Made by a program: the position numbers and the translations under genes. 64,000 nucleotides of DNA, taken from contig JAUIRK010000991.1 in assembly GCA_030549495.1 (NCBI GenBank), positions 248,001 through 312,000 on the forward strand. Direction: 5' to 3'. This stretch comes from Nectonema munidae. Lineage: Eukaryota; Nematomorpha; Nectonematoida; Nectonematidae. The notes below the pieces were generated by a model. The model saw only the letters and a list, made by a program, of their open reading frames with translations, was not told the origin of the DNA and made no database searches. Every line of letters starts with the position of its first letter. Positions within the stretch are counted from its first letter, which is position 1. Positions 33,745 through 44,001 of this stretch are shown piece after piece.

Positions 33745-33908
33745 GAGGGGTGGCCAACGTTTTGCGACAAATATGCTCTTTTCTAATGAAGATGAGCCAA
33801 AAAATATTTCTCAGTATCAAAGATGACATAAAAGAATTTAGTCATTTTTAAGAAAGAAGTCAAGGAGCCATTTCGGATTATACAATGCTTCCGTTTTGGC
33901 CACCCCTG
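33745..33908. mobile_element. hAT-type MITE, 164 bp
   Basis: The ends GAGGGGTGGCCAACG and, inverted, CAGGGGTGGCCAAAACGG are the common CAGGGGTGGCC hAT terminus. Flanking octamers GTCTAGTC (33737-33744) and ATCCAGTC (33909-33916) agree at 6 of 8. It lies immediately beyond the stop codon of the candidate ATG13 exon at 33924-34197. Confidence 0.7.
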
Positions 33909-33923
33909 ATCCAGTCTCTCTTC

Positions 33924-34197
33924 TCAGTATTTTTTGTTGAAAGCCTTAAATAAAGATATATGAACTTTTTTGTGAGTTAAAGTAGGACTGCTCGTACAAA
34001 ACCTTCTTATCTTTTCAAGGGCACACTTGGCCTTTTGATTGCTTTCGTTTTCGAAGGGTTTGCGCAATTCTTCACTATCCAAGTCAGGAGCGAAAGCAGG
34101 CTTCTTATAAGTCTTGAAGTCGAGCAACTTTTCTATCGTTTCTTTGTCAAAGTTGTGAAGACTTCCTGATTTGAAGTTGCTGATAGGAGGAGCGAAC
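33924..34197 (-). CDS. Candidate host exon, possibly ATG13 exon 4
   Basis: After a strong acceptor (TTCTACAG|G at 34198-34199) an open frame of 90 codons runs to TGA. It includes FAPPISNFKSGSLHNF and LLDFKTYKKPAFAPDL. Its leading single base completes a codon from a phase-2 donor, which is exactly what the ATG13 exon at 39763-40114 offers. Strand and order also fit. It could be an internal exon ending at an unrecognised donor, an alternative last exon, or part of another gene. The sequence itself has no clear family match, only a loose likeness to the DFKPAF region of ATG13. Confidence 0.4.
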
Positions 34198-34199
34198 CT

Positions 34200-36170
34200 G
34201 TAGAATTGAGAAACATAAATGATTCTATCAACGTATATTTTGCAAAAGACAAATAATTAAATGAACACTGACATCGTCTTACACTTGGGATAGGAAGAGT
34301 TTATATAAATGGCGTAGTTTATTTCGTTGCGTTGTTAAATTTAGGCAATTGATGTATCATAAGAAAAATAAACTTTTTATGCAATTTAAAACTTGAAATA
34401 ACGGAATAACGATTTTGCATAATAAGCTTTCAATAAAAAATATCGTTAAATCAACACAAAGATGTTAAATTTTGTCCTTGTAGAGTTGCTATGAAATTTA
34501 AAAATATCCATATATAGTCCCAAAGCGCTCATCGGGCAATCATCCCATTATCCAAACAAAAACAGGAGAAATGAATTTGTGCAATGTTACTTGGTATCGT
34601 TAGTTTTCGTTTGCGAAGGACATGTTCTAAAAGAATCGTTATTTTAGATTGAAAAGTATTTGTTAACTAAGAGGCATCCGTGAAGCTGTGCTGCTGATAG
34701 CAATTACAGTCTACACATTGAACACTCGGAGTTGATATAACTCAGTGCTTGACAGACTTTGAAATATGCTGAAGTAATTTCCTTATAATTACACGTATTG
34801 TTGGTGTTTACTCGTGCTTGGGTAGAGCATCAACTCACATCAACACAGATTAATGTTTACATTAGTCTAACCATTTATAGAACATCAGGATAAATTCATT
34901 AATTTGGAGGATTCACGAACGGCTGAAATTGGACTGATACTTTGAAGTTGTAAATATTTTTTTATTTAGGCTTAATGAAGTTCCTTTTTACACTCTACTA
35001 ATTCTTTTTAATAGTACTATAACAAAGAGATTATTAAATATTCCCATTTTCTTTCAAAAACGCAATGATTTTTACGACGTTATCTCTCCCTTTTGTTATT
35101 AATCATATCATACATCGAGCAAATTTTATTTCAAATAAGTATCAAATTGAATAATACACGAGAATAGGTGAATAATAAAAATATGTTTATAGGTTGTCGC
35201 ATATCTTCATCCTTTGAGATTTCATAAGATAATAACTGAAAATTTTAATGGGTTTTCTCTCACCTTGACATTTTTGAAGATATCAAAACATGTGAAGATG
35301 ACTTTTTTAAAAATCAAAAATTTCAGTAGTACAAATTTATCAAAGAATTTTTCTAACTTACGAGTAATGAAAGTAAAACTAAATCATTAAAAATAAAAAA
35401 AAAATAACAACGGTATATATAATAAAAACATTTGCGTGTCCTTATATTACCTTTATAATTTTCAGGTTTCGAAAAATAATCACTAAAAATAATGAGATGG
35501 TTGTCTCACATTCCAAAACTCTTAAACTTTTTAGAGATATCATAAAATGTGACAGATAAGTTTATAAATTATATGAAATTAGTTAAGATTTTCTAAATCA
35601 TCATATATTTTTTCTATTAATAAAGTTTAAGTTTATTTTTGTTAAAGTTTTATAACCAACGAATAAGATAAAAATTCCATGTTGAAAACAAAGTGCAAAA
35701 GGTTTTATATCTACAATGAATAAGCGCTCTTTGATTTTGAAATTGATGGAGAGAAACTTATAATAATAATCGATGCATTGAATAATTGATGTATTTAACC
35801 AAAAAGTATCATGAAAAAGAGCTTCTTGTTTATCTTTGAAACGATCGATGTTGAAATTATATGGAATAATACTTACTCATTTATTTATTAATATTTATCA
35901 TAAAAAATACCTGCCGTGCGCAGCCGTTGCAGGTGCATGCGCAATAGCAGCTGTATGTGATTTATGCACGCATCATGAAATATCCATAAATACCAATGCC
36001 AAGTAAACTTTTATCCCTTAACACCGTTCTCTGTATAGTTTTCCGGAATAATAATACCAGCATTGAGCTTTAGATGCTTCTCTTAGAAGGCAAGATAAAC
36101 ACTACTATATTTATATTATGCTATATATTTGTGAACTATCTTTATACATATGTCTATCTTATAATTAACG
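34200..36170. other. AT-rich intronic spacer
   Basis: No gene is seen. Two loosely similar blocks (gatatcaaaacatgtgaagatga near 35280, gatatcataaaatgtgacagat near 35540) suggest an old local duplication. A short GC-richer patch with alternating tgca/gcgc occurs at 35915-35965. Confidence 0.3.
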
Positions 36171-36177
36171 GTGCCTT

Positions 36178-36254
36178 GTCAAAACGACCGAAACCAAAAC
36201 GCCTGAAATCAAAAGGTCCGAAACCAAAACGCCCAATACGAAAACGCCAGAAAA
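36178..36254. repeat. 15-bp minisatellite (aaaacg-ccgaaacc)
   Basis: About five imperfect 15-bp units follow one another. In one frame they encode a Lys/Pro/Arg-rich run, but this is a by-product of the repeat. 36260-36590 has nothing recognisable. Confidence 0.75.
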
Positions 36255-36594
36255 TAATAATTCAGGCATTACTATTTTTTGAAGTTTATTCTATTTGGAC
36301 AATTTTCAAAACGGTCGATTTGACACGAAATGATAGTGATCAATTTGACTTGAAAGATAAAAGTGATCATTAGGGTAATGACTTTTGGTTTTTTTGGAAT
36401 TTTTTCTGGTGCATGTCATTTTTGGAGGCGTTTTTACTTATGAATCTAGTAAAAGTATTTGAAAACTTTTTTCTTCAAAAAATGTCACGCCCCCACCATG
36501 AAACAAGTTTTCCTAAACAAATCCTATATTAAAATCATAAAAAAAAAACACATAAACAATTCAAAATAATTTATGAAGTAAAAAATCAATAATA

Positions 36595-37140
36595 TGGGTA
36601 AATATAAAAATTTAAGTAATTCAGTTTCCAAATACAAGTCGGCTTGGGCTAAAAATCTAGTTAAATTTCAAGATTCGCATAAGAGCAGGGGTGTTTCTTT
36701 GGTGTAAAAGAATTTCAGTGAATTTGCCAAGATGCCCTCCAAAATGGATATTGTTGGTCGCTTTAAACATTTAGCTTCTATCGAAAAAGACAAAAGCAAA
36801 CGTGCTTCACTAATTTCGGAAGAAATTATTGATCTTTGGAATATCAAAGTGAATTAGAAAAAGAATTGTTCGATATCACAAATAGTAAAAAGGCAAAGTA
36901 ATAGTAAATTTATCAACTTCAGACTGAATCTAACGGAAAAGTGGGATATGCAACGAGTCAATTTGCACACCAATCATCATTCATCCAAGAGTTTTACAAA
37001 AATGAAAAGCCATCTCTACAAAACCAGAAGAAAGCTGTTCAACCGAAGTAATTGACCAAAAGGATTTGAGCCCTGAGATTGATGATGAGCGAGATAAACG
37101 TTTCATTGCCAAAGTGAAAGAAAAAAGCCCGAAAAAGTAT
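36595..37140 (+). pseudogene. Decayed coding remnant of unknown family
   Basis: From the ATG at 36596 a frame runs MGKYKNLSNSVSKYKSAWAK... then continues past stops as MPSKMDIVGRFKHLASIEKD and KRASLISEEIIDLWN. Further down, in another frame, YATSQFAHQSSFIQEFYKNEK is protein-like. Codon texture differs from the flanks. I do not recognise the family; a transposon accessory ORF is likely. It stops at the border of the Tigger element (37145) and does not resume beyond it. Confidence 0.35.
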
Positions 37141-37549
37141 AGTACAGTAGTCCCTCGTTATTCGCGGGGGTTTCGTTCCTAAAGTTTCCGCGAATAGCTA
37201 AAACCGTGAATACTCTTTTTTGATCATCTTAATAACTTTCATAAACCTTTAATTTCACTAGACATTTTCCAAATCAAAGTTTTATTATGTTTTTAACCTT
37301 TAATATTTGTTCTTTATTTATATTATGACTTTAATGTTCTTATATCATTAAATATAAATTAATGGAAGACATTTTATTAAAATTTTAAAACAAAAAAAAT
37401 AACTAAGAAATTTAAATATTTTTTTTCAAAAACATTGTGATTGGAAGCTGAGAGTGTTCTTTTTTTAACTCCTTTATCATTTCTAAATATGGAGAAATTC
37501 CTTCCTCAAATCTAGCTTTGGCAAAAAAAGCCCTTTCTAAAGAAGGGTC

Positions 37550-37986
37550 TTATTTCAAAATAAGTGACTCAAGCTGTTTCCAAACTCTTTGTATTTCACC
37601 AAGTTTCTCCAAAGTCCATACTTCTGAGGCCGTTTCTTCTTCTGTCTCATTATTTTCTTCTATTTCTACGTTTATTATGTCATTTAATTCTTCATTGTTC
37701 AATTCTTCTAAATTTTCTTTTAAAAATTCATCACAAATTTCTTTTTTTTTGAATATTGTCAAATCCTTCGTCGCCAACAAGTTTAGCTAGAGCTTCAATT
37801 TCAGAAATAACATCATCTAGTTCTGTAATCTCAGTAAAGTTTATAACTTCAGGCCAAAGCTTTTTCCAAGAAGATTTGATGCTTTTTTCAGTTAGTTCGT
37901 CAAGGCTTTCTTTAAGAACTTTTAAACAATTTGCTAAGTTATAGTTTTTCCCCCATAAATAAAGATCTTCGCCATTCTCAATGCTC
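37550..37986 (-). pseudogene. Tigger transposase, 3' third
   Basis: This continues the transposase after the stop at about 37986: LDELTEKSIKSSWKKLWPEV, then DDVISEIEALAKLV. A run of A residues near 37745-37753 then shifts the frame. The final acidic part (EICDEFLKENLEELNNEEL to the end at 37550) is the usual Tigger C-terminal tail. Confidence 0.75.
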
Positions 37987-37988
37987 TT

Positions 37989-39146
37989 TTACATAATTGC
38001 AATTTTTTTAACATATTTAGCTTTAAGGATTGCAATTACATTTTGGTCTATAGGTTGGATTAACGAAGTAGTGTTTGGAGGAAGAAATTCAACTTGGATT
38101 TTATCATTTGCAAACTTTAAAGACTCCGGATGAGCAGGACAATTATCAAGAAGCAACAAAACTTTAAACTCCAGCCCTTTTTCTTTCAAATATTTTTCTA
38201 CTTCAGGAATAAAACAATTGTGAAACCAGTCTGTCATAAGTATAGTTGTCATCCATGCTTTTCTGTTGTGACGATAAAACAATGGCAATGCATTCATATC
38301 TTTTCCTTTGAAACAACGTGGTCTTTTTGATTTGTATATAAACAATGATTTGATCATATGGCCATTTGCGTTAGCACATAAGAGCATAGAAATTCTATCT
38401 TTTGACATTTTAAAACCTGGAGCTTGCTTTTCTTGTTTAGATAAATATGTTCTACTAGGCATTTTCTTCCAAAAAAGACTTGTTTCGTCAGCGTTAAATA
38501 CTTGCTCAGGTAAATAATTTTTTTCTTCTATAATATTTTTAAAAACTTCTATATACTTTTTTGCGGCAGTAAAATCAGCAGAAGCAGTTTCACCTGTAAA
38601 CTTGAGGTTATGGATTGAATACCTTTTTTTTAAATTTTCGAACCACCCTTTACTGCCTTTAAAAGAAGAATTTGAAGAGTTTTCATTGAAATATTCATAA
38701 AGAGACGTTGCCTTTTCTCTTATTGTTTCGCTTGTGATAGGAATGGATTTTCTATTTAAATCTTCAATCCAAAGATTTAATGCTTTTTCCATTTTAACAA
38801 GGGAAAGGTCTCTAACATGTTGAGACACTTTTGCAGTTGATGGATGGCATGTAGCAACCGCATTTCTGATCAGGTTTTCACTTTTTTTGATTGACCTAAT
38901 CGTAGATTCATTTACATTGAATTCACGACCACAAGCAGCGTAACTCGTTCCACTTCTAAGCTCATCCAAAATTATTATTTTTCCTTTAAGATTCATTACT
39001 TTTTTGTTTCTTTTTGTAATTTTTTTAATCAATTTATTATCCTTAGATGACATATTTAACTGTAACTTAAAAACACTAAAAAATTTCAAAATAAATTTTA
39101 ATAGAATATATAAGCAATTTAAAACAATGTTATTTTTAAAAATCAT
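37989..39146 (-). CDS. Tigger transposase, HTH and DDE domains
   Basis: The likely start is the second methionine, residue 32 (MSSKDNKL), since residues 1-31 are hydrophobic filler. CENP-B-type HTH follows (about 45-100: LKGKIIILDELRSG, then NESTIRSIKK), a second DNA-binding helix region with KGSKGWFENLKKRYS (~163-177), and the DDE domain. Catalytic aspartates are D220 (FNADETSLF), D334 (LLLDNCPAHP) and D367 (QPIDQN). The frame stops after KKIAIM. Coding similarity continues in frame beyond this TAA (ENGEDLYLWGKNYNLANCL), so the stop is a late disabling change. Confidence 0.85.
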   Translation of the reverse strand: MIFKNNIVLNCLYILLKFILKFFSVFKLQLNMSSKDNKLIKKITKRNKKVMNLKGKIIILDELRSGTSYAACGREFNVNESTIRSIKKSENLIRNAVATCHPSTAKVSQHVRDLSLVKMEKALNLWIEDLNRKSIPITSETIREKATSLYEYFNENSSNSSFKGSKGWFENLKKRYSIHNLKFTGETASADFTAAKKYIEVFKNIIEEKNYLPEQVFNADETSLFWKKMPSRTYLSKQEKQAPGFKMSKDRISMLLCANANGHMIKSLFIYKSKRPRCFKGKDMNALPLFYRHNRKAWMTTILMTDWFHNCFIPEVEKYLKEKGLEFKVLLLLDNCPAHPESLKFANDKIQVEFLPPNTTSLIQPIDQNVIAILKAKYVKKIAIM

Positions 39147-39327
39147 AAATGTTTATAAAAAAACATATGGTAATTTTAAAAAAAAAAACTTTATAGAGTA
39201 TATTTCTTAAATAAGTAAAAAAATAGGAATTTTTATAATAGAATTCAATTTTAAAAAACATTACATAATTTTTATGGTATAAAAAACCGCGAATAATCAA
39301 AACCTGAATAACGAGGGATAACTGTAT

Positions 39328-39445
39328 TTTATATGCGCATCCGCATAAAAATTTATTTTGGATATCCGCATCCGTTAGGATGTTAAATCTAATATCCGCA
39401 TCCGTGGATGTAAAAAAATTCACATCCAATACATCTCTAGTCTAT
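39328..39445. repeat. Short repeat rich in ATCCGCATCCG
   Basis: Three spaced copies of (at)atccgcatccg and reverse-like ggatgt words occur up to a tctctagtc end. It resembles the terminus of an hAT-type MITE (TAGAGATG end), but I found no partner. 39446-39760 has nothing else. Confidence 0.4.
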
Positions 39446-39762
39446 GCCTCCTTAAAGTTAATATCAATTCTTCAAATAGACCTGATGAGTAAAATCTTTT
39501 ATTCATCATTCATCATTTTACGTTAATAACTCGAAGACTAAAAAAAATTTGGAACAAATTTGAAGAGATACTTTGTTAGATGTAAGATGGGACATACCTC
39601 ATTCAAAAAACATAGGAAGAAGACAATTGGCAAAATTATTGTGTTTTTGAAAAGGAAGAGAGAGGCAATTTTTAATGATCGCTGTTATAGTGCTATCCGG
39701 TATACTCCTTATCACCGATATCGAAAGAAGGACTAAGAACAAAAAAATGAAATATGAGTTAC

Positions 39763-40114
39763 TTTTTTTCTATCGCTTCATTTTGCGATGAAAAGGAAAA
39801 CTTTTTATTGCACTTAGAGCGAATAGGCTTATCCGATTCAAACATGAGATTGGTTCTGTACGCACACTTCATTTTGATGCAGCCAAGCGGGCTAGACACA
39901 CTGCCCACTTCAATCGTCTCATGATCACTTCCCAACTCAGCATCCAAATTGAAAGCCTCTTCGCTATCCTCCTTTGTAAAAATTCGGTAACAGACGACGT
40001 GTGTTTCGGGACTTTGCGAGCGCGAGACTTTATACGCTGGGAGTATTCGAGTGATTGTGATCAAGCTCTTCATCAGGATTATCATTTTTGAGTAGAGAGA
40101 AGTTGTATCAACAT
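39763..40114 (-). CDS. Atg13: ATG13, third exon (end of HORMA domain)
   Basis: The acceptor TTTCTTTAG|AT (40114) supplies two bases that complete the codon split from the exon at 46031-46208. The product then reads VDTTSLYSKMIILMKSL, ITITRILPAYKVSR, VCYRIF, EVGSVSSPLGCIKM and CAYRTNLMF. This is the HORMA C-terminal half of ATG13 (human: LLAVTRVTPAYRLSR, VGTVGTPVGTI, CAYRINL). The donor AAAAAAA|GTAACT (39763) is phase 2; if not used, translation ends seven bases later at a TAA. No disabling change is seen. It lies about 430 bp upstream of the Tigger at 37145-39324 in transcript direction. Confidence 0.88.
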
Positions 40115-40374
40115 CTAAAGAAAGAAACTTAACATTCGCATCACGTTCGAAACAAACTGCCCTTTCAAGTGTGTTCAAAGTTGCATACGTGATCAAGAGA
40201 GCAAAGAAACAATTCCATCATTTCAAACAAAATAAAAAGTTGCGCTCTAAATTTAAGACTACTCTATTATCCACTCCAAGGAATTTTATATTAGAACATA
40301 CTGATTCGAGTTTTAAAATAAATTTCATAAACTTTTCAAGTCTTAGAACATTACAATTAATAAAAATATTTTAA

Positions 40375-40990
40375 AAAGAGCAACTCTCTTTTAAATAGAT
40401 TTTTGATTTTATATGTTGGTGACGCAAAGTATTAAGAAGTAGTTCCCAAAGTGGACGCTGTGAAAATTTACGAACAAAAAGTATTATGTATTAGAATTTC
40501 TTCTTAATTAAAACAAAATATCTTAGATAGTATACAAGTAGATTGAATTTTGGATTAGAAAATACTGTAATTAAAATGTCAAGTAATGGAGAAAGCGTAC
40601 GGACATGTATAAAAATAGCGATATCAAAACAAAATTAAAATTTCGAAGATAAACAACGAGCTTAAAACTCACATGGAAGGTATGATGAAAATGTTGGGGA
40701 AAAAATACTGAATTTTGGCATTATTTTTTACATTAAAAAGTTTTTTATGCATTTTTTTATTGTGAAAAAATATATATTCTATTAAATTAAATTTCAAGGG
40801 GCATTTCTTTGAAACCATTTATATGATAATCTCAAATTTTAATTCCAGGACTTTGAGTACTTTCTATATGATATTTTTCATAAAATGGAAAGCTTCCAAT
40901 TCTTTAATTTTTAACGCTGCAAATTACCCAGTTGCGTAAACTGTCTTAGCTTTGGCGTTTTGGGAAATTTTTTATGATTAGAATTTTAGT
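40375..40990. other. AT-rich intronic spacer
   Basis: I see no gene or clear repeat in this part of ATG13 intron 2. Confidence 0.35.
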
Positions 40991-40996
40991 AATTAA

Positions 40997-41107
40997 CCCG
41001 TTATCGACCAGAATAATCAGACGATATCTAATGTAAAGCAGAAGATTTGTATTAAAAAGATTTTATTTTTGTAAAGTCGACCTATGTCGACTGTGCTCGA
41101 TAACCGG
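40997..41107. mobile_element. piggyBac-type MITE, copy 2 (111 bp)
   Basis: It is flanked by TTAA (40993-40996 and 41108-41111). Its own ends are inverted: CCCGTTATCGA at the left and TCGATAACCGG at the right. It is homologous, in reverse orientation, to 26428-26546. It lies in ATG13 intron 2. Confidence 0.75.
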
Positions 41108-41111
41108 TTAA

Positions 41112-41755
41112 AACAGAAAAATTTGATATTCTTTTGAATAAAATAAAATGATGTAAAATACAAAATAAAAAACAAAGTATTAATCCTATTAATACTGAGT
41201 GTACACGGAAAGAAATGCCTATATTTTGGCGCTTTCAGTGTGCAAAAGATCAGTAAAAATAAAAGCTTGCCTATAATTGTAGAAGTATTAAAATCACAGA
41301 TGCATAGAACATATTGCACTTGTATTGTTAAGGAAGAAGGACTATTGCATATTGGTAGTATTATAGCTCATTTTCTCCTCAATCTTCCATTTTATTCTCA
41401 ATATTAAGATAGAATGTGATAAATTTTGGATTCCATTTTGTGACTAAAAATTTTTTTTCACTAAGATTAAATTAAGAAGTTTTAGTATTTAAAAATAACA
41501 GGAAAAGTTTATTTGCAATAGAATTTAATGTGAAAAGGAATGCCAACACAGTTTACATAAAGCACATCCTTGTCTTCCGGGGCTGAAATCCTGAAATTAG
41601 GTTTCCTTCTAATTTATTTATTGATTATTATATTACATTTTTTAGTTCTTATTCATTCAGTTTCACTCTTATAAATTTGATTGCATCATATCTTGATTGA
41701 TTTTATTTTTAAAAGAAGTAAGAACTTTTCATCATTATTTTTGTATCGTTTGCCG
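41112..41755. other. AT-rich intronic spacer
   Basis: No gene is recognised. Confidence 0.35.
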
Positions 41756-41760
41756 TTTCA

Positions 41761-43760
41761 ATGCCGAAAAAACGTAGTTTTTATCTTATTGAAGAAACTT
41801 CCCAGCAAGGAGCAAGTGTTAGTGAAAGTGCATCTATTGTAACATATGAAATAGAGGCTTACTGGGAAAAAAGCTAGACTTCCTGTTCAAAGAAATGACA
41901 AAATTCAGGAAAAAGTGAAGAAATTGCTTAATCAGTGGAAATGTTTAAAGAAAATTAAAAAAAGAAAAGGAAAACAAAAAACAAATGAAAAAATTTTTAA
42001 GTTTGCAATGGGAAATCTGTTTGATGTTGCGCATTCTAATGCAATGTCTTTAATTCATATTCAAGAAGACAAAGAATTCTTCATAGCGCAATCAGAACCA
42101 GGGCGTCGCGGCTCAATGGGTGCATTAGACCAAAAACTAGAAAAAAGATCGAAAGAAAAACAACTGGAAAAACATTTTGTCAAAACATCTACAAGCCAAT
42201 TTCAACTGAGAGGTTCCTCCTTCACAGCAGAGTCACGTAAAGACTCGTTGTCTTCTAAACAGTCAGATGATGAACAGGAAAAAGCAACTCCACAAAAAAC
42301 GATTTCGACGTAGCAATGTCTGGACTCAAGAGCTTACCGCAGCCTTAGATCGCACAGGAATAACATATCGTAATGCTTTGTTTGTGGTAGCTGAGACCGC
42401 AAGAACTCTTGGACAGGATCCTAGCAAGCTCAATATCAGCTGCTCCACCGTCAAACGGCATAGAGAAAAGCCTTTCTGTTTCAATAACAGCTGTCTCTAC
42501 AGGAGAAACACAACTTCTTGGTGTACCAAAACTGAAATCAGGAATGGGCAAAGATTAAGCTACAGCAGTTTATAAGCTTTTACAAGAATCGTGTTTAGAA
42601 GAAAAAGTTACAGGCTTTTGTTTCGATACAACTGCATCCAACACTTGACGTTTATCAGGAGCATGCACGCTTCTAGAACAAAGACTTTTTCGCACCGTGC
42701 TTAATTTAGCATGCCGCCACCACATTTACGAATTCGTTCTTGGTGCCGTATTTTCTACATGCTCTGGAGCTATTTCGGGTCCCAATGTTCAACTTTTTCG
42801 TCGATTTCAAAAAAACTGGAGTTTTCTTGAGAAGTCCAACTATCAAACTGGAAGACTTAGAAGAGCTACAGCCTAACAGGGATTACATGTCTTTAAGTTT
42901 GCAAAATCTAAGCTGAAGCAGGAAAATCATCGAGATGATTACATGGAATTCTTGGAACTAGCGATTATTTGCCTTGGAGGAAATTTACACAATTTTAATT
43001 TTAAGAAGCCCGGAGCTTTTCATCACGCCAAATGGATGGCAAAAGTCTTGTACTGTTTGAAGATTTGGATGTTCCGAAAACAACTTAAAGATCTTACCCA
43101 ACGGGGAGAATCCTATGTTCGTGATGTGAGCATTTTTTCCATTTTAGTTTATATGAAAGCTTGGTTTTCTGCTACTGACGCCGCAGTTGCTCCGCGAACA
43201 GATTTAGAAATTCTGAAAAAACTAAACTCATATCACAATGAGCGTGTTGGGAGAGAGGCAAAGGATAAACTGCAACAACACTTATGGTATGTGTCAGAAG
43301 AGCTTGTAGCACTATCGCTTTTTGATGAATCTGTTTCAGCACGACAAAAAGCGCTATAGTGAGCGCCATGATTTCTACAAAATCAGATGAACGCAGTAAA
43401 GATGATGACAAGGACAAAGATTCCCCAAAACGGGTTAAATTGAAAAGTTCCATAATTCCACCACTTGAATTTTTTGCAACTCATAAGTCAATCCGTTCTT
43501 TCAGGCACCTCGATATTAACACTGACTTTCTTAATGAAGATCCAGAAAACTGGAAAGAAAATGCATCATTCAAGAAAAAAATGAAAAATCTTCCAGTAGT
43601 TAACGATGTTGCTGAGCGAGGAGTCAAACTTGTTGAGGAGTTCAACGGCCGTCACACTACAAAAGAAGAGCAACTCCAGTTTCTTCTAGGTGTTGTTTCG
43701 CAACAGCGTAAGTTGTTTCCTACATCGTCAAAGTCTTTAATAACATCTGCACCACAATGA
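41761..43760 (+). mobile_element. Uncharacterised transposase-like family, copy 2 (in ATG13 intron 2)
   Basis: This is the better copy. Starting MPKKRSFYLIEE, it runs through DVAHSNAMSLIHIQEDKEF and GRRGSM (42020-42120), then GETQLLGVPKLKSG, CFDTTASNT (42620), LNLACRHHIYEFVLGAVFST (42700), DDYMEFLELAIICLGG (42930-42980), GAFHHAKWMAKVLYCLKIWM (43010), LQQHLWYVSEELVALSLFDES (43270), VVNDVAERGVKLVEEF (43600) and a C-terminus at 43760. Roughly six stops or frameshifts interrupt about 2 kb. Conserved Asp in FDTTASNT and the ACRHHI helix suggest an RNase-H-like fold. The family has no name known to me. A host-derived multicopy gene is the alternative. Confidence 0.65.
43359..43760 (+). pseudogene. 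C-terminal ORF of the uncharacterised family (copy 2)
   Basis: The 133-codon open frame ends the family's coding region. It has an acidic/basic linker (SDERSKDDDKDKDSPKR), then PLEFFATHKSIRSF, INTDFLNEDPENW, and the conserved VVNDVAERGVKLVEEF. It ends in a Gln/Lys-rich helix (KEEQLQFLLGVVSQQRK). The same block survives in copy 1 near 24160. A frameshift separates it from the frame ending at 43359. Confidence 0.6.
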
Positions 43761-44001
43761 GTGCTTGGCAAGCATGATACCTGCGTCTATGAGCGGATAA
43801 TACCCAGTGGTTGATCAAACCTTTGTGGGGATCCAGAAGCTCGCTAGATAAAGACACCCAGCCACCTCTAAATAGTATTTGTCAAGGTTTAAATTCAAAG
43901 CACACATATATTTCATCTCATATGGAAACGGAATCACGCCCGAGAGCAAAGAAAATCTTATTTTCATTTTACTCCTATATGCAGTGGACCACCCTAATAT
44001 A

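Larger units (their letters stand above)
37145..39324 (-). mobile_element. Nearly intact Tigger element (2180 bp, TA target)
   Basis: The ends are inverted repeats: CAGTAGTCCCTCGTTATTCG on the left and, inverted, CAGTTATCCCTCGTTATTC on the right. Each is flanked by TA (37143-37144, 39325-39326). The interior holds a transposase on the minus strand with one stop and one frameshift in its 3' third. It is one of the best preserved elements in the window, so among the youngest. It lies in ATG13 intron 3, in the same direction as the gene. Confidence 0.9.

Noticed and set aside
36074-36373. 99-codon ORF with a Lys/Pro-rich repeat
   Set aside because: The repeat is the 15-bp minisatellite read in one frame; the flanks are low-complexity.
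39730-39762. A 30-base mini-intron at the end of ATG13 exon 3
   Set aside because: The GTAACT donor and a TTCTTAG acceptor are only 30 bases apart, and the continuing frame reaches a stop at once; a long intron fits better.
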